Positions 45,202 through 54,987 of a stretch of 64,000 nt of DNA are shown here, in pieces. The stretch lies in NCBI GenBank assembly GCA_016871335.1, contig VFZF01000005.1:62001-126000 (forward strand), given 5' to 3'. The notes beneath the pieces were generated by a model. That model made no database searches. It was given only the letters and a program-made list of their open reading frames with translations, and was not told where the DNA came from. The position numbers and the translations under genes were made by a program. Numbering within the stretch: position 1 is the first letter of the stretch; every line of letters starts with the position of its first letter. This DNA comes from Acidimicrobiia bacterium (GTDB taxonomy: Bacteria; Acidobacteriota; Vicinamibacteria; Vicinamibacterales; SCN-69-37).

Positions 45202-46957
45202 GCGGCCGCACTTCCCACAACTTGAAGTAGATGCCGCCGAGCGCCAACAGCTCCTGGTGCGTGCCGCTCTCCCGGATCTGCCCTTTGTGCACGACGAGAA
45301 TGCGGTCCATGTCCTGGATGGTCGAGAGCCGGTGCGCAATCGCAAACACGGTGCGTCCCGCCATCAGCGTGTGCAGCGCGTCCTGAATCAACCCTTCGGT
45401 TTCGGTGTCGATGCTTGATGTCGCCTCATCAAGCACGAGCACGGCCGGATCAAACGCCAGGGCGCGCGCAAACGACAGCAGCTGCTTCTGTCCCACCGAC
45501 AACGTGGCGCCACGTTCCGCCACCGGAGTGTCGTAGCCCTGGGGGAGTCGATCGACAAAGCGGTCGGCATGCACCGCCTTCGCTGCCTCGCGCACCGCCT
45601 CATCGGTGATGTCTTCGCGCCCCAGCCTGATGTTGCTCGAGATGGTGCCGGAGAACAGATGCACATCCTGCAGCACGAGCCCGAACCGCATGCGCAACTG
45701 CTCAAGCGGCCACTCGCGCACATCGATGCCATCCACCAGAATCCGTCCCTGCGTCACATCATAAAAACGCAGCAGCAGGCTGATGATCGTCGTCTTGCCC
45801 GACCCCGTCGCGCCGACGATGCCGATGCGCTGCCCTGGTTCCGCGACAAACGACACGTCGCGCAACACAAATTCGTCGTCCTTGTAGGCGAACCACACGC
45901 GATCGAATTCGATACGTCCCGGTCCGTCAACACGACGATCCGATGACGCGGCCGATGTCGGCATCTCCACCGGCGTATCGAGCAACCCGAAGATGCGTTC
46001 GGAGGCCGCCATGGCGGCCTGCAGAATGTTGAATTTTTCCGACAGGTCCGAGATGGGCTGGAAGAACCGCCGTGAATACTGGAGAAAGGCCACCAGCACG
46101 CCGATGCTCACCTGATCCTCCAGAGCCCACCAGCCGCCGGCGAGAATGATGAGCGCGCCGGACAGCGCGGCCAGGACTTCGATGATCGGATAGAACAGCG
46201 CATAGTAGAAGATGGACTGGATATTCACATCGCGGTGTTCGCGATTGATGGCCTCAAACTGCCGGTAACTTCTGGCCTGCTGGCTGAAGAGCTGCACGGT
46301 GCCCATGCCGGTCAGATGTTCCTGCAGGAACGCATTCAGTTTCGCCACGAGTCCGCGCACCTGCCGGTAGTTCTCACGCACGTTGCGGCGGAACCACGCA
46401 GTGGCCCAGGCGATGAACGGCAGCACCGAAAACGCGACCAGCGCGAGGCGCCAGTCCATCGCGACCATGATCGCCATGATCCCGAACAACATGATCAAAT
46501 CGCCGAACACGGTGACGACGCCGGACGAGAACATGTCGTTCAGCGCATCCACATCGGTCGTCACCCGCGTCATCAGGCGGCCGACCGGATTGCGGTCGTA
46601 GAACTTCACATCCAGCCGCTGCAGATGCGTGAACACGTCCCGCCGCACCGTGTGCAGGATCTTCTGCCCGACCATCTGCATGACGGACGTCTGGATGTAC
46701 TCGAATACAAACGATGTGATCAGAATCAGCAGGAACCACCGGCCCAGCCGCCAGAGTCCCTCCAGGTCGTTCACGGCAATGTGGTCGTCGATCGCCTTCG
46801 CCGTCAGCCACGGCTGCGCCAGATCCGCCAGTGACCCGCCGACGATCGCGATGAACGCGACAATGACCCAGAGCCAATAGGGGCGAAGGTACTGAAGCAG
46901 TCGACGCATGAGCGTCGAGTCATACCCCTTGGCAATCGCGTCGTCCTGCACACTCAT
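45155..46957 (-). CDS. ABC exporter half-transporter (canonical ATPase site)
   Basis: 600 residues: six-helix membrane domain (about 25-330) and ATPase domain (350-600). Walker A is GATGSGKTTIISL, Walker B with catalytic Glu is VLVLDEATSSIDTETE, the H-loop is FAIAHRLSTI. The signature motif is LSVGQKQL, unlike the standard LSGGQ. Together with the upstream gene (ATGA overlap), which has a normal signature but a degenerate Walker B, it forms the typical asymmetric heterodimeric multidrug/lipid exporter (BmrCD, TM287/288 type). Substrate unknown. Confidence 0.94.
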   Translation of the reverse strand: MSVQDDAIAKGYDSTLMRRLLQYLRPYWLWVIVAFIAIVGGSLADLAQPWLTAKAIDDHIAVNDLEGLWRLGRWFLLILITSFVFEYIQTSVMQMVGQKILHTVRRDVFTHLQRLDVKFYDRNPVGRLMTRVTTDVDALNDMFSSGVVTVFGDLIMLFGIMAIMVAMDWRLALVAFSVLPFIAWATAWFRRNVRENYRQVRGLVAKLNAFLQEHLTGMGTVQLFSQQARSYRQFEAINREHRDVNIQSIFYYALFYPIIEVLAALSGALIILAGGWWALEDQVSIGVLVAFLQYSRRFFQPISDLSEKFNILQAAMAASERIFGLLDTPVEMPTSAASSDRRVDGPGRIEFDRVWFAYKDDEFVLRDVSFVAEPGQRIGIVGATGSGKTTIISLLLRFYDVTQGRILVDGIDVREWPLEQLRMRFGLVLQDVHLFSGTISSNIRLGREDITDEAVREAAKAVHADRFVDRLPQGYDTPVAERGATLSVGQKQLLSFARALAFDPAVLVLDEATSSIDTETEGLIQDALHTLMAGRTVFAIAHRLSTIQDMDRILVVHKGQIRESGTHQELLALGGIYFKLWEVRPLIAPTSSDPSPAAAP

Positions 46958-48708
46958 GACGCGGCCAGCTCCTGTTCCAGACGCTGCCGGCGGTCCATCG
47001 AGGCGTAGACGCCGCCCTGCGCCACAAGCGACGTGTGGGTGCCGCGTTCGATCACGCGGCCACCATCGAGCACAAGAATGAGGTCGGCATCACGCACCGT
47101 CGAGATGCGGTGCGCGACGAGCAGACAGGTGCGGGTCTCGCGCACGTCACGCAGCCGCCGCAGGATAGCGTCCTCCGTCGTCGTATCGACCGCCGACAGC
47201 GCGTCGTCGAGGATCAACACCTTCGGATCGACCAGCAGGGCGCGCGCGATGGCGGCACGCTGTTTCTGGCCACCCGAGAGCGTGATGCCGCGTTCACCCA
47301 CCATCGTGTCGAAGCCGTGGCCGAACCCTGACACATCCGCGTCGAGGCCTGCCGCTGACGCCGCGGCAGCCACGGCGTCCTTTGGGGGATCACCGTCACG
47401 GCTAAACGCAATGTTGTGGGCGACCGTGTCGGAAAACAGAAACGGTTCCTGCGGTACCACACCCATCGCGCGGCGAAGCCGCTCAAGCGGCACACGCCGG
47501 ATGTCGACGCCATCGAGAAACACCGTCCCCGGGGGCGGGTCGTGCAGACGCGGCACAAGCTGCAACAGCGTGGACTTCCCCGATCCCGTGGCGCCGACGA
47601 TGGCGACGGTCTGTCCTGGACTGGCAGAGAAGGAGATGTCGGTGAGCACCTGCTGCGTCGCGCCCGGATACGTGAACGACAGGTGCCGCACCTCCAGCCG
47701 GCCCACCACCCGACCGGCCAGGGCAGCCGGATCCGCCTCGGCGTCGGTGATCGCCGGCACGGTGTCCATCACCTCCAGCATGCGCTGCCAGGAGGCAATC
47801 CCCCGCTGCACGATGTTGATCACCCAGCCGAATGCGATGAGGGGCCAGCTGAGCAACACGAGGTAGCGGCTGAAGGCAGCGAAGTCGCCGAGCGTGATCC
47901 GCCCGTTGATGACGCCGCTGCCGCCAAACCACAGAACCACCAGGCCGCTCAGGCCGAAAAAGAAGCTGAGGCTCGGGTAAAACGCGGACTGCAGCCGGAT
48001 GAGGCTGCGGTTGCGATGGACGTATTCATCGTTTGCGGCGCCAAAGCGGGAGAGCTCGAAGGGCTCCTGCCTGTAGGCCCGGACCACCCGTACTCCTGCC
48101 AGGGACTCCTGGACGACTGCGCTCAGTTCGGAGAGTTGTGCCTGGATCCGGTCAAACTTCTCGTGAATCGCCTTGCCGAAGACGTGGGTGGCGATGCTGA
48201 CCAGCGGCAGCGGAATCAACGCGAGGAGGGTGAGCCAGGGGTCGATGGACACCATGAGTGCCACCGCGATCACAAAACCGAGGGCCGTGCTGCCAAAGTA
48301 CATCACGGCAGGCCCCACCATCAGGCGGACCGCGCCCAGATCGGAACTGGCACGGGACATGAGATCCCCTATCCGGTTGGCCTGGTAGTAGGACAGCGGC
48401 AGACGCTGGAGGTGCGCAAAGAAATCATTGCGCAGGGCATATTCGATGGCCCGGGACGCGCCGATAAGTCGTTGGCGCATCCAGTACCGGCACACGCCGT
48501 CGGCGATCGCCAGGCCCAGAAGGGCGGCGGCCGCCAGAGCCAGCGTGGCGCGGGTGGCTCCGGCCAGCAGGTCGTCGATGACGTATTTGAGAATGAGGGG
48601 CGCAGTGAGCGAGATGGCCGTGGCGAGGACGATCCACAAGACCCCGGCGAGCATCGCGTGCCGGGCGCTCGTCACATAGGGCCACAGCCGCTGGAGCGCC
48701 CGCCACAT
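46954..48708 (-). CDS. ABC exporter half-transporter (degenerate ATPase site)
   Basis: 584 residues: membrane domain then ATPase. Walker A GATGSGKSTLLQL and signature LSGGQKQRAA are standard, but Walker B ends VLILDDALSAVD, so Asp replaces the catalytic Glu. This is the mark of the degenerate half of heterodimeric exporters. It is the first gene of the pair; a minus-strand TATACT (48715-48720) ends 6 nt before the ATG. Confidence 0.94.
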   Translation of the reverse strand: MWRALQRLWPYVTSARHAMLAGVLWIVLATAISLTAPLILKYVIDDLLAGATRATLALAAAALLGLAIADGVCRYWMRQRLIGASRAIEYALRNDFFAHLQRLPLSYYQANRIGDLMSRASSDLGAVRLMVGPAVMYFGSTALGFVIAVALMVSIDPWLTLLALIPLPLVSIATHVFGKAIHEKFDRIQAQLSELSAVVQESLAGVRVVRAYRQEPFELSRFGAANDEYVHRNRSLIRLQSAFYPSLSFFFGLSGLVVLWFGGSGVINGRITLGDFAAFSRYLVLLSWPLIAFGWVINIVQRGIASWQRMLEVMDTVPAITDAEADPAALAGRVVGRLEVRHLSFTYPGATQQVLTDISFSASPGQTVAIVGATGSGKSTLLQLVPRLHDPPPGTVFLDGVDIRRVPLERLRRAMGVVPQEPFLFSDTVAHNIAFSRDGDPPKDAVAAAASAAGLDADVSGFGHGFDTMVGERGITLSGGQKQRAAIARALLVDPKVLILDDALSAVDTTTEDAILRRLRDVRETRTCLLVAHRISTVRDADLILVLDGGRVIERGTHTSLVAQGGVYASMDRRQRLEQELAAS

Positions 48709-48714
48709 GGAGGC

Positions 48715-48720
48715 AGTATA
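48715..48720 (-). promoter_or_regulatory. -10 hexamer of the ABC exporter operon
   Basis: Minus-strand TATACT, 6 nt before the ATG at 48708. The gap GCCTCC is not a Shine-Dalgarno sequence, so leaderless initiation is likely. Confidence 0.5.
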
Positions 48721-48723
48721 ACA

Positions 48724-49545
48724 ATGCGTGTTCGTCGCGTTCGTCCATTCCTTGCCGCGCTGCTGGTCAGCGCCACACTGGCACCGACCCTGGCCTTCGC
48801 CCAGGTGGCCGCGCCGTCACGGTCCACGCGCGCCATCGGCGAGGAGTACCACATGGAACTGAGCGGCGGGATGTGGGGCCCCTCCGTCTTCGGCATCATT
48901 TCGTCGGAGCAGTTCGGCATTGCGGGCTCCGACATCAGCTTCGTCGACGACCTCGGCTTCAAGAAGACGCAGTTCGCGGATGTGCGTCTGGTCCTGCGGC
49001 CCGGGAAGAAACACAAGTTCAGATTCCAGTACACGCCGGTCACGTACTCCGCCGAGTCCACGCTCTCGCGCAACATTGTCTTCAACGGCATTCTGTATCC
49101 GGTAAACATGCCGGTGAACTCCACGTTCGACTGGACGGTCATCCGGTTCGGCTACGAATACGACATCATCTATCGCGACCGCGGCTACTTCGGCATCCTG
49201 ATTGAAGGCCGGTACACCGAGATGTCGGCGAGTCTGAAGTCGCCGCTCAACGACGAGTTCACGCGCGCACGGGCGCCATTGCCGGCGTTCGGTGCGGTGG
49301 TGCGGCTCTACCCGCTGAAGAACCTGTCGGTCACCGCAGAAGTCAGTGGTTTGCAGCTGCCGGACATCGACGAAAAGTACGAAGCCAACTACGCGGACAT
49401 CGACATCTACGGCACGTTCAACGTCACGCACAACTTCGGCGTGCAGGCCGGCTGGCGACGCATGCACACGTTCCTCCGCGTCGAAACCGATCAGGGCGAC
49501 ATCCGGTTCGCCGGCATCTGGTTCGGCGGCGCGGTTCGGTTCTGA
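48724..49545 (+). CDS. Outer-membrane beta-barrel protein
   Basis: 273 residues from ATG at 48724, with a signal peptide (FLAALLVSATLAPTLAFAQ). Amphipathic strands follow: MELSGGMWGPSVF, FADVRLVLRPGKKHKFRFQY, WTVIRFGYEYDIIYRDRGYF, FGAVVRLYPLKNLSVTAEV, NFGVQAGWRRMHTF, and a closing aromatic IWFGGAVRF, the usual barrel-assembly signal. The open frame extends far upstream through the antisense of the ABC gene and is not coding there. Function unknown; its stop abuts the convergent GT-C-like gene. Confidence 0.82.
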   Translation: MRVRRVRPFLAALLVSATLAPTLAFAQVAAPSRSTRAIGEEYHMELSGGMWGPSVFGIISSEQFGIAGSDISFVDDLGFKKTQFADVRLVLRPGKKHKFRFQYTPVTYSAESTLSRNIVFNGILYPVNMPVNSTFDWTVIRFGYEYDIIYRDRGYFGILIEGRYTEMSASLKSPLNDEFTRARAPLPAFGAVVRLYPLKNLSVTAEVSGLQLPDIDEKYEANYADIDIYGTFNVTHNFGVQAGWRRMHTFLRVETDQGDIRFAGIWFGGAVRF

Positions 49546-52158
49546 TTATTTTCCGACCCAGACGCCCAGATACCGGCGGTCGTCGCCGCCGCTGACCTCC
49601 GAGGGCTGGAAGCCGGACGCCGACGCGATACCGAGCCGCCAGGCGCCGGTGGCGTCGGCGGCCGGCACCATCACCATCTGCTCCTGCCAGGGCTCGAGCG
49701 TAACCGTCTCGATCCACCCGCCCATGCGCACGGTCACAGTGTTGGCGGCGCCACCATTCTGCAGGCGGATGGTGCGCGGGCGGCCGGCGAGGGCGGCGCC
49801 GGCGCTCCACACCACCTGCGTCTCCCGCCCACCCCGAACCCAGAAGCCGGTGGGTTCCACAAACACCTCATCGTCGACAAAAAACACTGTGGCGTCGCCG
49901 TCGGGTGCGGACCGCCGAGCCATCACACCTGACGGCACTGCGGGGCTTGTCGGTCTGAGTGCGACATGCAATCCCGCCGCACTTTCGGGCGAATCGGCCT
50001 CAAGGACGAGGGCCGTCGCGCCGGCCGGCAGCGACAACGGCGCTGTGAACCCGCTCGACACCGCTTCTGGTGACAGCGGGAACACGTGCAGCGGCGACGG
50101 TGAGCGCCCGATCGTGGCAGTGATCGTGCTCTCGCGGATCACCGCGCCGGTCACTTCGAGGTGGTAGTCACCGGCCGGCACCGGACCGACCAGCATGAGC
50201 CGCGATGTCGGATTGTCGGAGAGCGGCGGCTCGTCCGGATGCACGGTCATGGCGAACGCCGTGGACGCACGACGCACGGTGAACGGCGCCACGCGCCAGA
50301 CTCGTGGTTCGGCGTGGATCGCCAGTTGGGACCGCGCGGGGTCGAGCCCGGTCACGCCGGTCAGCCGCCATCCCGCCGTCGCTCCGAACATGAGCCCCAC
50401 CATGACCCACAACGCCACGGCCACACGACCGACATCGGCGCGCTCAATGTGTCGCCGGACAAACGTCCGGAGCACCAGCCAGCCCAGTCCCCACGCCGCC
50501 AGTTGTACGCCGACGTGAGTCAGAAACGCGCCCTGTGAGGCCCAGAAAAAACTCGGCCAGGCGCGCGGCAGATTCGCGACAGGATTCAGCCACTCCAGCC
50601 ACGCTGCCTGCCCATCGCGGAAGTTGAACGCAAAGACCCCGTTGTCGTACCCGACCACCAGTGCGGTGGTCAGCCATGACACACCGAGCATCGCCAGAAG
50701 CACGGCGCGACCGGCGGATGTGGCACGCGCCCAGCCAATCGCCAACGGCAACGCGAACAGCGGCACCACGGCGGTCAGGAATCTCGCGGGCAGGCCGGGC
50801 AGACCCGCCCACCACATGTGATAACTCGCGGCCGCCATCGTGTACGCCGCAAGAATCAGCACGCTGGCCAGACACACCAGCCGCATCGCGCGACTCGACG
50901 CACGGCAAAAACCGACAAACCCCGCGAGCAGCACGGGAGCAAACACCACCAGGCCGAACTGCTGATCGGTGAACAGGCCCGCCGCCGCGCCCCAGATCCA
51001 CTCGCGAATATTTTCAGCTCCGCGATACGGCGCCCGGGGATCGACCGTGCCGTAGATGAGCCAGAACTGCAGGAACCAGGCGGCAGCGCTGAGTGCCGGC
51101 ACTGTCAGAAACGCGACCAGCCGGCGACCACGCATCGCGATCAGAATCGCCAGTCCAAATCCGGCTGCGACGACGGCAAAGCGTGTATGCAGCCAGGGCA
51201 ACCCCGCCAACACCGCCGACACGGCGACCACATGCCGGATGGGCACCAGCTCGCCATTCCGCGCCAGCGCCACCAGCAGCCACACACCGGCCGCGCTGCC
51301 GACGGCGGCGGGGCTGTCGGGAAACACCATCACGCCGAGCAGCACCGTCGTCGCCGACCCCATGACGCCGGCCCACGCGAACCAGGCGGCGCCGGTGTTC
51401 GCCGTCGCGAGCCACGCCAGTCGCCACACCAACGCGGCCGTGATCATCAGCACCAGAAGAATCGTCGCCTGCGCCCCGCGAAATCCGAACGCCGCATACG
51501 CCGGCAACACGAGCGCGGATACGCCGGGTGCGTGAATGGAGTAGATCTCGCCATCCTGTCCACGATTGATGTAGTCGGGCCGCAGCGTGCCGCCAAAATA
51601 CTCGGCGTAGTCGCCTTGCGTGTGGTTGTTCTCGATGCGCAGATCGCCGTCGCGCAGCAGGCTTTGGGTGATGACGAGGTAGTGCGGTTCGTCGCCGCCC
51701 GGCAGGCGTCCACCAATCGACGACAACGTCGCCACCCCCAGGACACCAGTCAGCAGCGCCGCAATCACCGTGGCGCGTCTGGGATCGTGCGCCTCGATGA
51801 CACGCGCGATCGCGCCGAGCGACCGGCTGCCCTCGGCGGCGCCCAACGCTGCGAGGATCGGCAACCATGCCAGCGGTCCCGTCCACAGCAAGACGGCTGT
51901 GGGGAGCGGCACCGGCCACCACGGCAGCGTCGCCAGAAGCGCCGGAAGCGCCGTCAACGGGGACCGACGCCACCCGGGCACCAGCCACGCGATCACAAAT
52001 CCGGCGACGGCAATCCACCACGGAGCCGGCGCCACCAACCGGACGCTCGCCGACGCCGCCGACTCCACCGTAACGAGACCGACGGCGCACCACACCGCCA
52101 CGCCGATACACGCCGGTCCGGCCGCGCGCGAAAGTGCCGTGAGGTATGATGCCGCCAT
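49546..52158 (-). CDS. Large GT-C-like membrane protein with C-terminal beta domain
   Basis: 870 residues. About 12 membrane segments in the first 600 residues. A first-loop motif PGGDEPHYLVITQSLLRDGD resembles the acidic GDEPxY loop of GT-C glycosyltransferases that use polyprenyl-phosphate sugars (ArnT/PMT type). The last 250 residues are soluble and beta-rich (VPAGDYHLEVTGAVIRESTI, LSLPAGATALVLEADS), probably periplasmic. A minus-strand TAGAAT (52168-52173) ends 9 nt before the ATG. The neighbouring divergent gene has a similar architecture. Sugar and acceptor unknown. Confidence 0.75.
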   Translation of the reverse strand: MAASYLTALSRAAGPACIGVAVWCAVGLVTVESAASASVRLVAPAPWWIAVAGFVIAWLVPGWRRSPLTALPALLATLPWWPVPLPTAVLLWTGPLAWLPILAALGAAEGSRSLGAIARVIEAHDPRRATVIAALLTGVLGVATLSSIGGRLPGGDEPHYLVITQSLLRDGDLRIENNHTQGDYAEYFGGTLRPDYINRGQDGEIYSIHAPGVSALVLPAYAAFGFRGAQATILLVLMITAALVWRLAWLATANTGAAWFAWAGVMGSATTVLLGVMVFPDSPAAVGSAAGVWLLVALARNGELVPIRHVVAVSAVLAGLPWLHTRFAVVAAGFGLAILIAMRGRRLVAFLTVPALSAAAWFLQFWLIYGTVDPRAPYRGAENIREWIWGAAAGLFTDQQFGLVVFAPVLLAGFVGFCRASSRAMRLVCLASVLILAAYTMAAASYHMWWAGLPGLPARFLTAVVPLFALPLAIGWARATSAGRAVLLAMLGVSWLTTALVVGYDNGVFAFNFRDGQAAWLEWLNPVANLPRAWPSFFWASQGAFLTHVGVQLAAWGLGWLVLRTFVRRHIERADVGRVAVALWVMVGLMFGATAGWRLTGVTGLDPARSQLAIHAEPRVWRVAPFTVRRASTAFAMTVHPDEPPLSDNPTSRLMLVGPVPAGDYHLEVTGAVIRESTITATIGRSPSPLHVFPLSPEAVSSGFTAPLSLPAGATALVLEADSPESAAGLHVALRPTSPAVPSGVMARRSAPDGDATVFFVDDEVFVEPTGFWVRGGRETQVVWSAGAALAGRPRTIRLQNGGAANTVTVRMGGWIETVTLEPWQEQMVMVPAADATGAWRLGIASASGFQPSEVSGGDDRRYLGVWVGK

Positions 52159-52167
52159 CCGCCAAGC

Positions 52168-52173
52168 ATTCTA
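52168..52173 (-). promoter_or_regulatory. -10 hexamer of the 870-residue membrane protein gene
   Basis: Minus-strand TAGAAT, ending 9 nt before the ATG at 52158. It also lies 18 bp before the divergent gene at 52191. Confidence 0.45.
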
Positions 52174-52190
52174 GGTCACTCCGTCCACCT

Positions 52191-53846
52191 ATGCCCCCCA
52201 GCACCCGCGACGCCTGTGTCGCCGTCATTCTTGCCGTGTTGTTGTCGGTCGCACTGACGTGGCCACTCGCTGCAGGTCTGGGTTCCACCGGCCGGATCGA
52301 CAGCGGCGACGGACGCCACGGCGTCTGGAATGTCGCGTGGGTAGCGCACGCGCTCACCACCGCGCCGACCACGGTGTTCGACGCGAACATCTTTTTCCCA
52401 AACCCACACGCGTTGGCCTTCTCCGAGGCGAATCTGCTGGCCGGCGTCCTGGCCATTCCCGCCTGGGTGATCAGCGGCGGGAATCCGTATGCCGCCTACA
52501 ACTCCGTCGTGTTGATGGCGTTCACGTTCGCGGCACTCTCGGCCTATTTCCTCGCACGTACCGTCGGCTCCTCCCGATTCGGCGCCGCCATTGCCGCGCT
52601 CATCTACGGCTATTCCCCGTACATGTTTGCCCACCTGCCGCACATCCAACTGCTGATGACCTTCGGTCCGGCATTGTCGCTGGCGATGCTGCACCGCTTC
52701 GTCGACCAACCGACGACGCGTCGTGCGATCGGCCTGGGCTTGTCGCTGACCGTCACCGGCCTGGCGTGTGCGTACTACGGCATCTTTATCGGCCTCATCG
52801 TCACGATCGGTGTGATCTGGTTCGCCGTGACGGACGGTCGCTGGAGGTCCTGGCACTACTGGGCGCTTTCCGCGCTGGCCGCGGCCATCACGGTAGCCTG
52901 CATCACCCCCTTCTTTCTTCCCTACCTCGACATCCAGAACGACGGGTTTGTCCGGCGGCTGGAGGAGGCGCGGCCGTACTCCACGACGGGCCGGGCGTTC
53001 CTGGCGTCGGCGGTCCTGGTGCACCGATGGATGTTGCCGCTGATTGAACCATGGCCGGATGTGTTGTTCCCGGGATTCCTGGCGATCGCGTTGTCCCTGG
53101 GTGCGGTCTGGCTGACCTGGCAGCACCGCACGCTCGAACGCTGGCGGATGGTGGGGTTCTATCTGGTGGTCGCGGTCGTCTCGTACTGGATCACGATGGG
53201 CCCCGACGGCGGGCTGTACACGGTGCTCCACCACACGCTGCCTGTGTTCTCCTTCCTTCGGGCGCCGATCCGCATGGGCGTGCTCGTCACGCTGGTGACC
53301 GGCATTCTGGCGGCGTTGGCGTTGACGTGGCTGGGAGCTCGCGTGCGGGCCTTCAGACCGGCGGGGCTCGCGCTGATCGCCATCGCGGTGATCGAGTCAT
53401 GGGTGGGTCCGCTTGAGCTGGCGAAAGCCCCTGAGGTTCCGGCCGTGTACAAGCGGCTCGCACGGCTGCCACGCGCCGGCGTCGCCGAGTTTCCCTTCTA
53501 CCGAGGCTCCAACGAACGGTTCCTCAACACCGACTACATGTTGATGTCTACGTTCCACTGGCAGCCGATTCTGAACGGCTACAGCGACCACTTCCCGCCC
53601 GACTACTTCACCTCGCGCGAGGCGCTGAACTCATTTCCATCCCGAGCGGCGGTCGATTTGATGCGGGAGAAGGGGGTGCGATGGGTGGTCGTCCACCACA
53701 ACCGGTATCCCAGGAACCGCGCGACGGAAGTCCGCATGCTGCTGCGGCAGTCGGACCTGGGCATCCGCCTGGCGGAGGACGCCCCGTCGTGGTCGCTCTA
53801 CGAGATCATCTGGCCCATGCGGCCAGCCGCTCCGCCGCAGCCGTAA
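52191..53846 (+). CDS. GT-C-like multi-pass membrane protein
   Basis: 551 residues from ATG at 52191 (a longer frame from 52146 overlaps the divergent gene). About 11 membrane segments, the first loop carrying GRIDSGDGRHGVWNVAWVAH and DANIFFPNPHALAFSEANL. This arrangement (acidic first loop, then FFPNPxxLxxSE) is frequent in large bacterial membrane proteins annotated as putative glycosyltransferases. The C-terminal 130 residues are soluble (GVAEFPFYRGSNERFLNTDY, VRWVVVHHNRYP). Convergent overlap of 41 bp with the aminotransferase gene. Function not established. Confidence 0.75.
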   Translation: MPPSTRDACVAVILAVLLSVALTWPLAAGLGSTGRIDSGDGRHGVWNVAWVAHALTTAPTTVFDANIFFPNPHALAFSEANLLAGVLAIPAWVISGGNPYAAYNSVVLMAFTFAALSAYFLARTVGSSRFGAAIAALIYGYSPYMFAHLPHIQLLMTFGPALSLAMLHRFVDQPTTRRAIGLGLSLTVTGLACAYYGIFIGLIVTIGVIWFAVTDGRWRSWHYWALSALAAAITVACITPFFLPYLDIQNDGFVRRLEEARPYSTTGRAFLASAVLVHRWMLPLIEPWPDVLFPGFLAIALSLGAVWLTWQHRTLERWRMVGFYLVVAVVSYWITMGPDGGLYTVLHHTLPVFSFLRAPIRMGVLVTLVTGILAALALTWLGARVRAFRPAGLALIAIAVIESWVGPLELAKAPEVPAVYKRLARLPRAGVAEFPFYRGSNERFLNTDYMLMSTFHWQPILNGYSDHFPPDYFTSREALNSFPSRAAVDLMREKGVRWVVVHHNRYPRNRATEVRMLLRQSDLGIRLAEDAPSWSLYEIIWPMRPAAPPQP

Positions 53847-54987
53847 GCGTCTCGTCCTTCTTGCAGAAGCAGAACCGCAGCTGCTGCCGGCCACCGTCGC
53901 CACGATAGAAGCTGCTGCCGGGCACGCTGGCCACACCCACCGACGTCACCAGGTGTTTCGCCAGTGCCACGTCGTCGGGAAAACCGAAACCCGACACGTC
54001 CGTCATAATGTAGTAGGCCCCTCGTGGTTCGATGCAGCGGAATCCTGCGCCGGTGAGAATGCCCATCAGCCGCTCGCGCTTCACGCGATACGTCTCTAAC
54101 AGTCCGGCGTAATAGGACGCGGGCATCGAGAGTGCCGCGGCGGCTGCGGCCTGCAACGGCGCTGCCGCACCAACGGTCAGAAAGTCGTGCACCTTCCTGA
54201 TCGCGCCGGTGACGTTGGCGGGCGCGATGGTCCAGCCCACACGCCAGCCCGTCACACTATAGGTCTTCGACACGCTGTTGATGGTGACGGTGTGCTCGGC
54301 CATGCCGTCGAGCGACGCCATCGGCACGTGGGTCGCACCATCGTAGAGAATGTGCTCGTAGATTTCGTCGGTCACCGCCAACACGCCCCAGCGCTGACAG
54401 AGTCCGGCGATGAGCATCAGTTCCTCGCGCGTGAAGACCTTGCCGGTCGGGTTGTTCGGTGTATTGATGATGATCGCGCGTGTCTTGTTGGAAAACGCCG
54501 CAGCAAGTTCGTCCGGATCAAACGTCCAGTCCCCGCGCGTGCCCGGCACCGGTGGACGCAGCGTCACATACCGCGGCGTGGCGCCTGACAGAATCGCGTC
54601 GGGGCCATAGTTCTCGTAGAACGGCTCAAACACGATGACTTCATCGCCCGGATCCACAATGGCGAGCATCGTGGCCATCATCGCTTCGGTGGAACCGCAG
54701 CACACGGTGACGTGCGCGTCGGGATCCACCGCCAGGCCATGCTGCGCGTGGGCATCTGCGGCAATGGCGTGCCGCAGCGGCTTGGCGCCCCACGTCACCG
54801 CGTATTGATTGATGTCACCGGCGATCGCGTCACACGCCGCCTGCTTCACCTCGGCGGGCGCCGGGAAATCCGGAAATCCCTGCGACAGATTGACGGCGCC
54901 GTGGGCATGCGCCAGCCGCGTCATCTCGCGGATGACCGATTCGGTGAACCGGGAGGCCTTCTCCGAGGTGCGGGGACGGCCGGCCAT
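53806..54987 (-). CDS. Class I/II PLP-dependent aminotransferase (methionine/kynurenine type)
   Basis: 393 residues. VNLSQGFPDFPAP and INQYAVTWGAKPLRHAI are the YbdL/KAT-like opening. Further markers are VIVFEPFYENY, IIINTPNNPTGKVF (Asn/Pro loop), VLAVTDEIYEHILYDG (Asp to PLP nitrogen), TINSVSKTYSVTGWRVGW (Schiff-base Lys) and a C-terminal Arg in LRFCFCKKDETL. This subgroup transaminates methionine, aromatic amino acids or kynurenine. It overlaps the slt-type gene upstream (TGATG) and is probably co-expressed with it. Confidence 0.92.
   Translation of the reverse strand: MAGRPRTSEKASRFTESVIREMTRLAHAHGAVNLSQGFPDFPAPAEVKQAACDAIAGDINQYAVTWGAKPLRHAIAADAHAQHGLAVDPDAHVTVCCGSTEAMMATMLAIVDPGDEVIVFEPFYENYGPDAILSGATPRYVTLRPPVPGTRGDWTFDPDELAAAFSNKTRAIIINTPNNPTGKVFTREELMLIAGLCQRWGVLAVTDEIYEHILYDGATHVPMASLDGMAEHTVTINSVSKTYSVTGWRVGWTIAPANVTGAIRKVHDFLTVGAAAPLQAAAAAALSMPASYYAGLLETYRVKRERLMGILTGAGFRCIEPRGAYYIMTDVSGFGFPDDVALAKHLVTSVGVASVPGSSFYRGDGGRQQLRFCFCKKDETLTAAAERLAAWAR

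Noticed and set aside
48717-48722. Plus-strand TATAAC as promoter for the barrel gene at 48724
   Set aside because: Only one base separates it from the ATG, so transcription would begin inside the gene; the reverse-strand TATACT for the ABC gene fits better.
47416-48723. Long upstream extension of the barrel protein frame (from 47416)
   Set aside because: It runs antisense to the ABC exporter; the signal peptide shows the true start at 48724.
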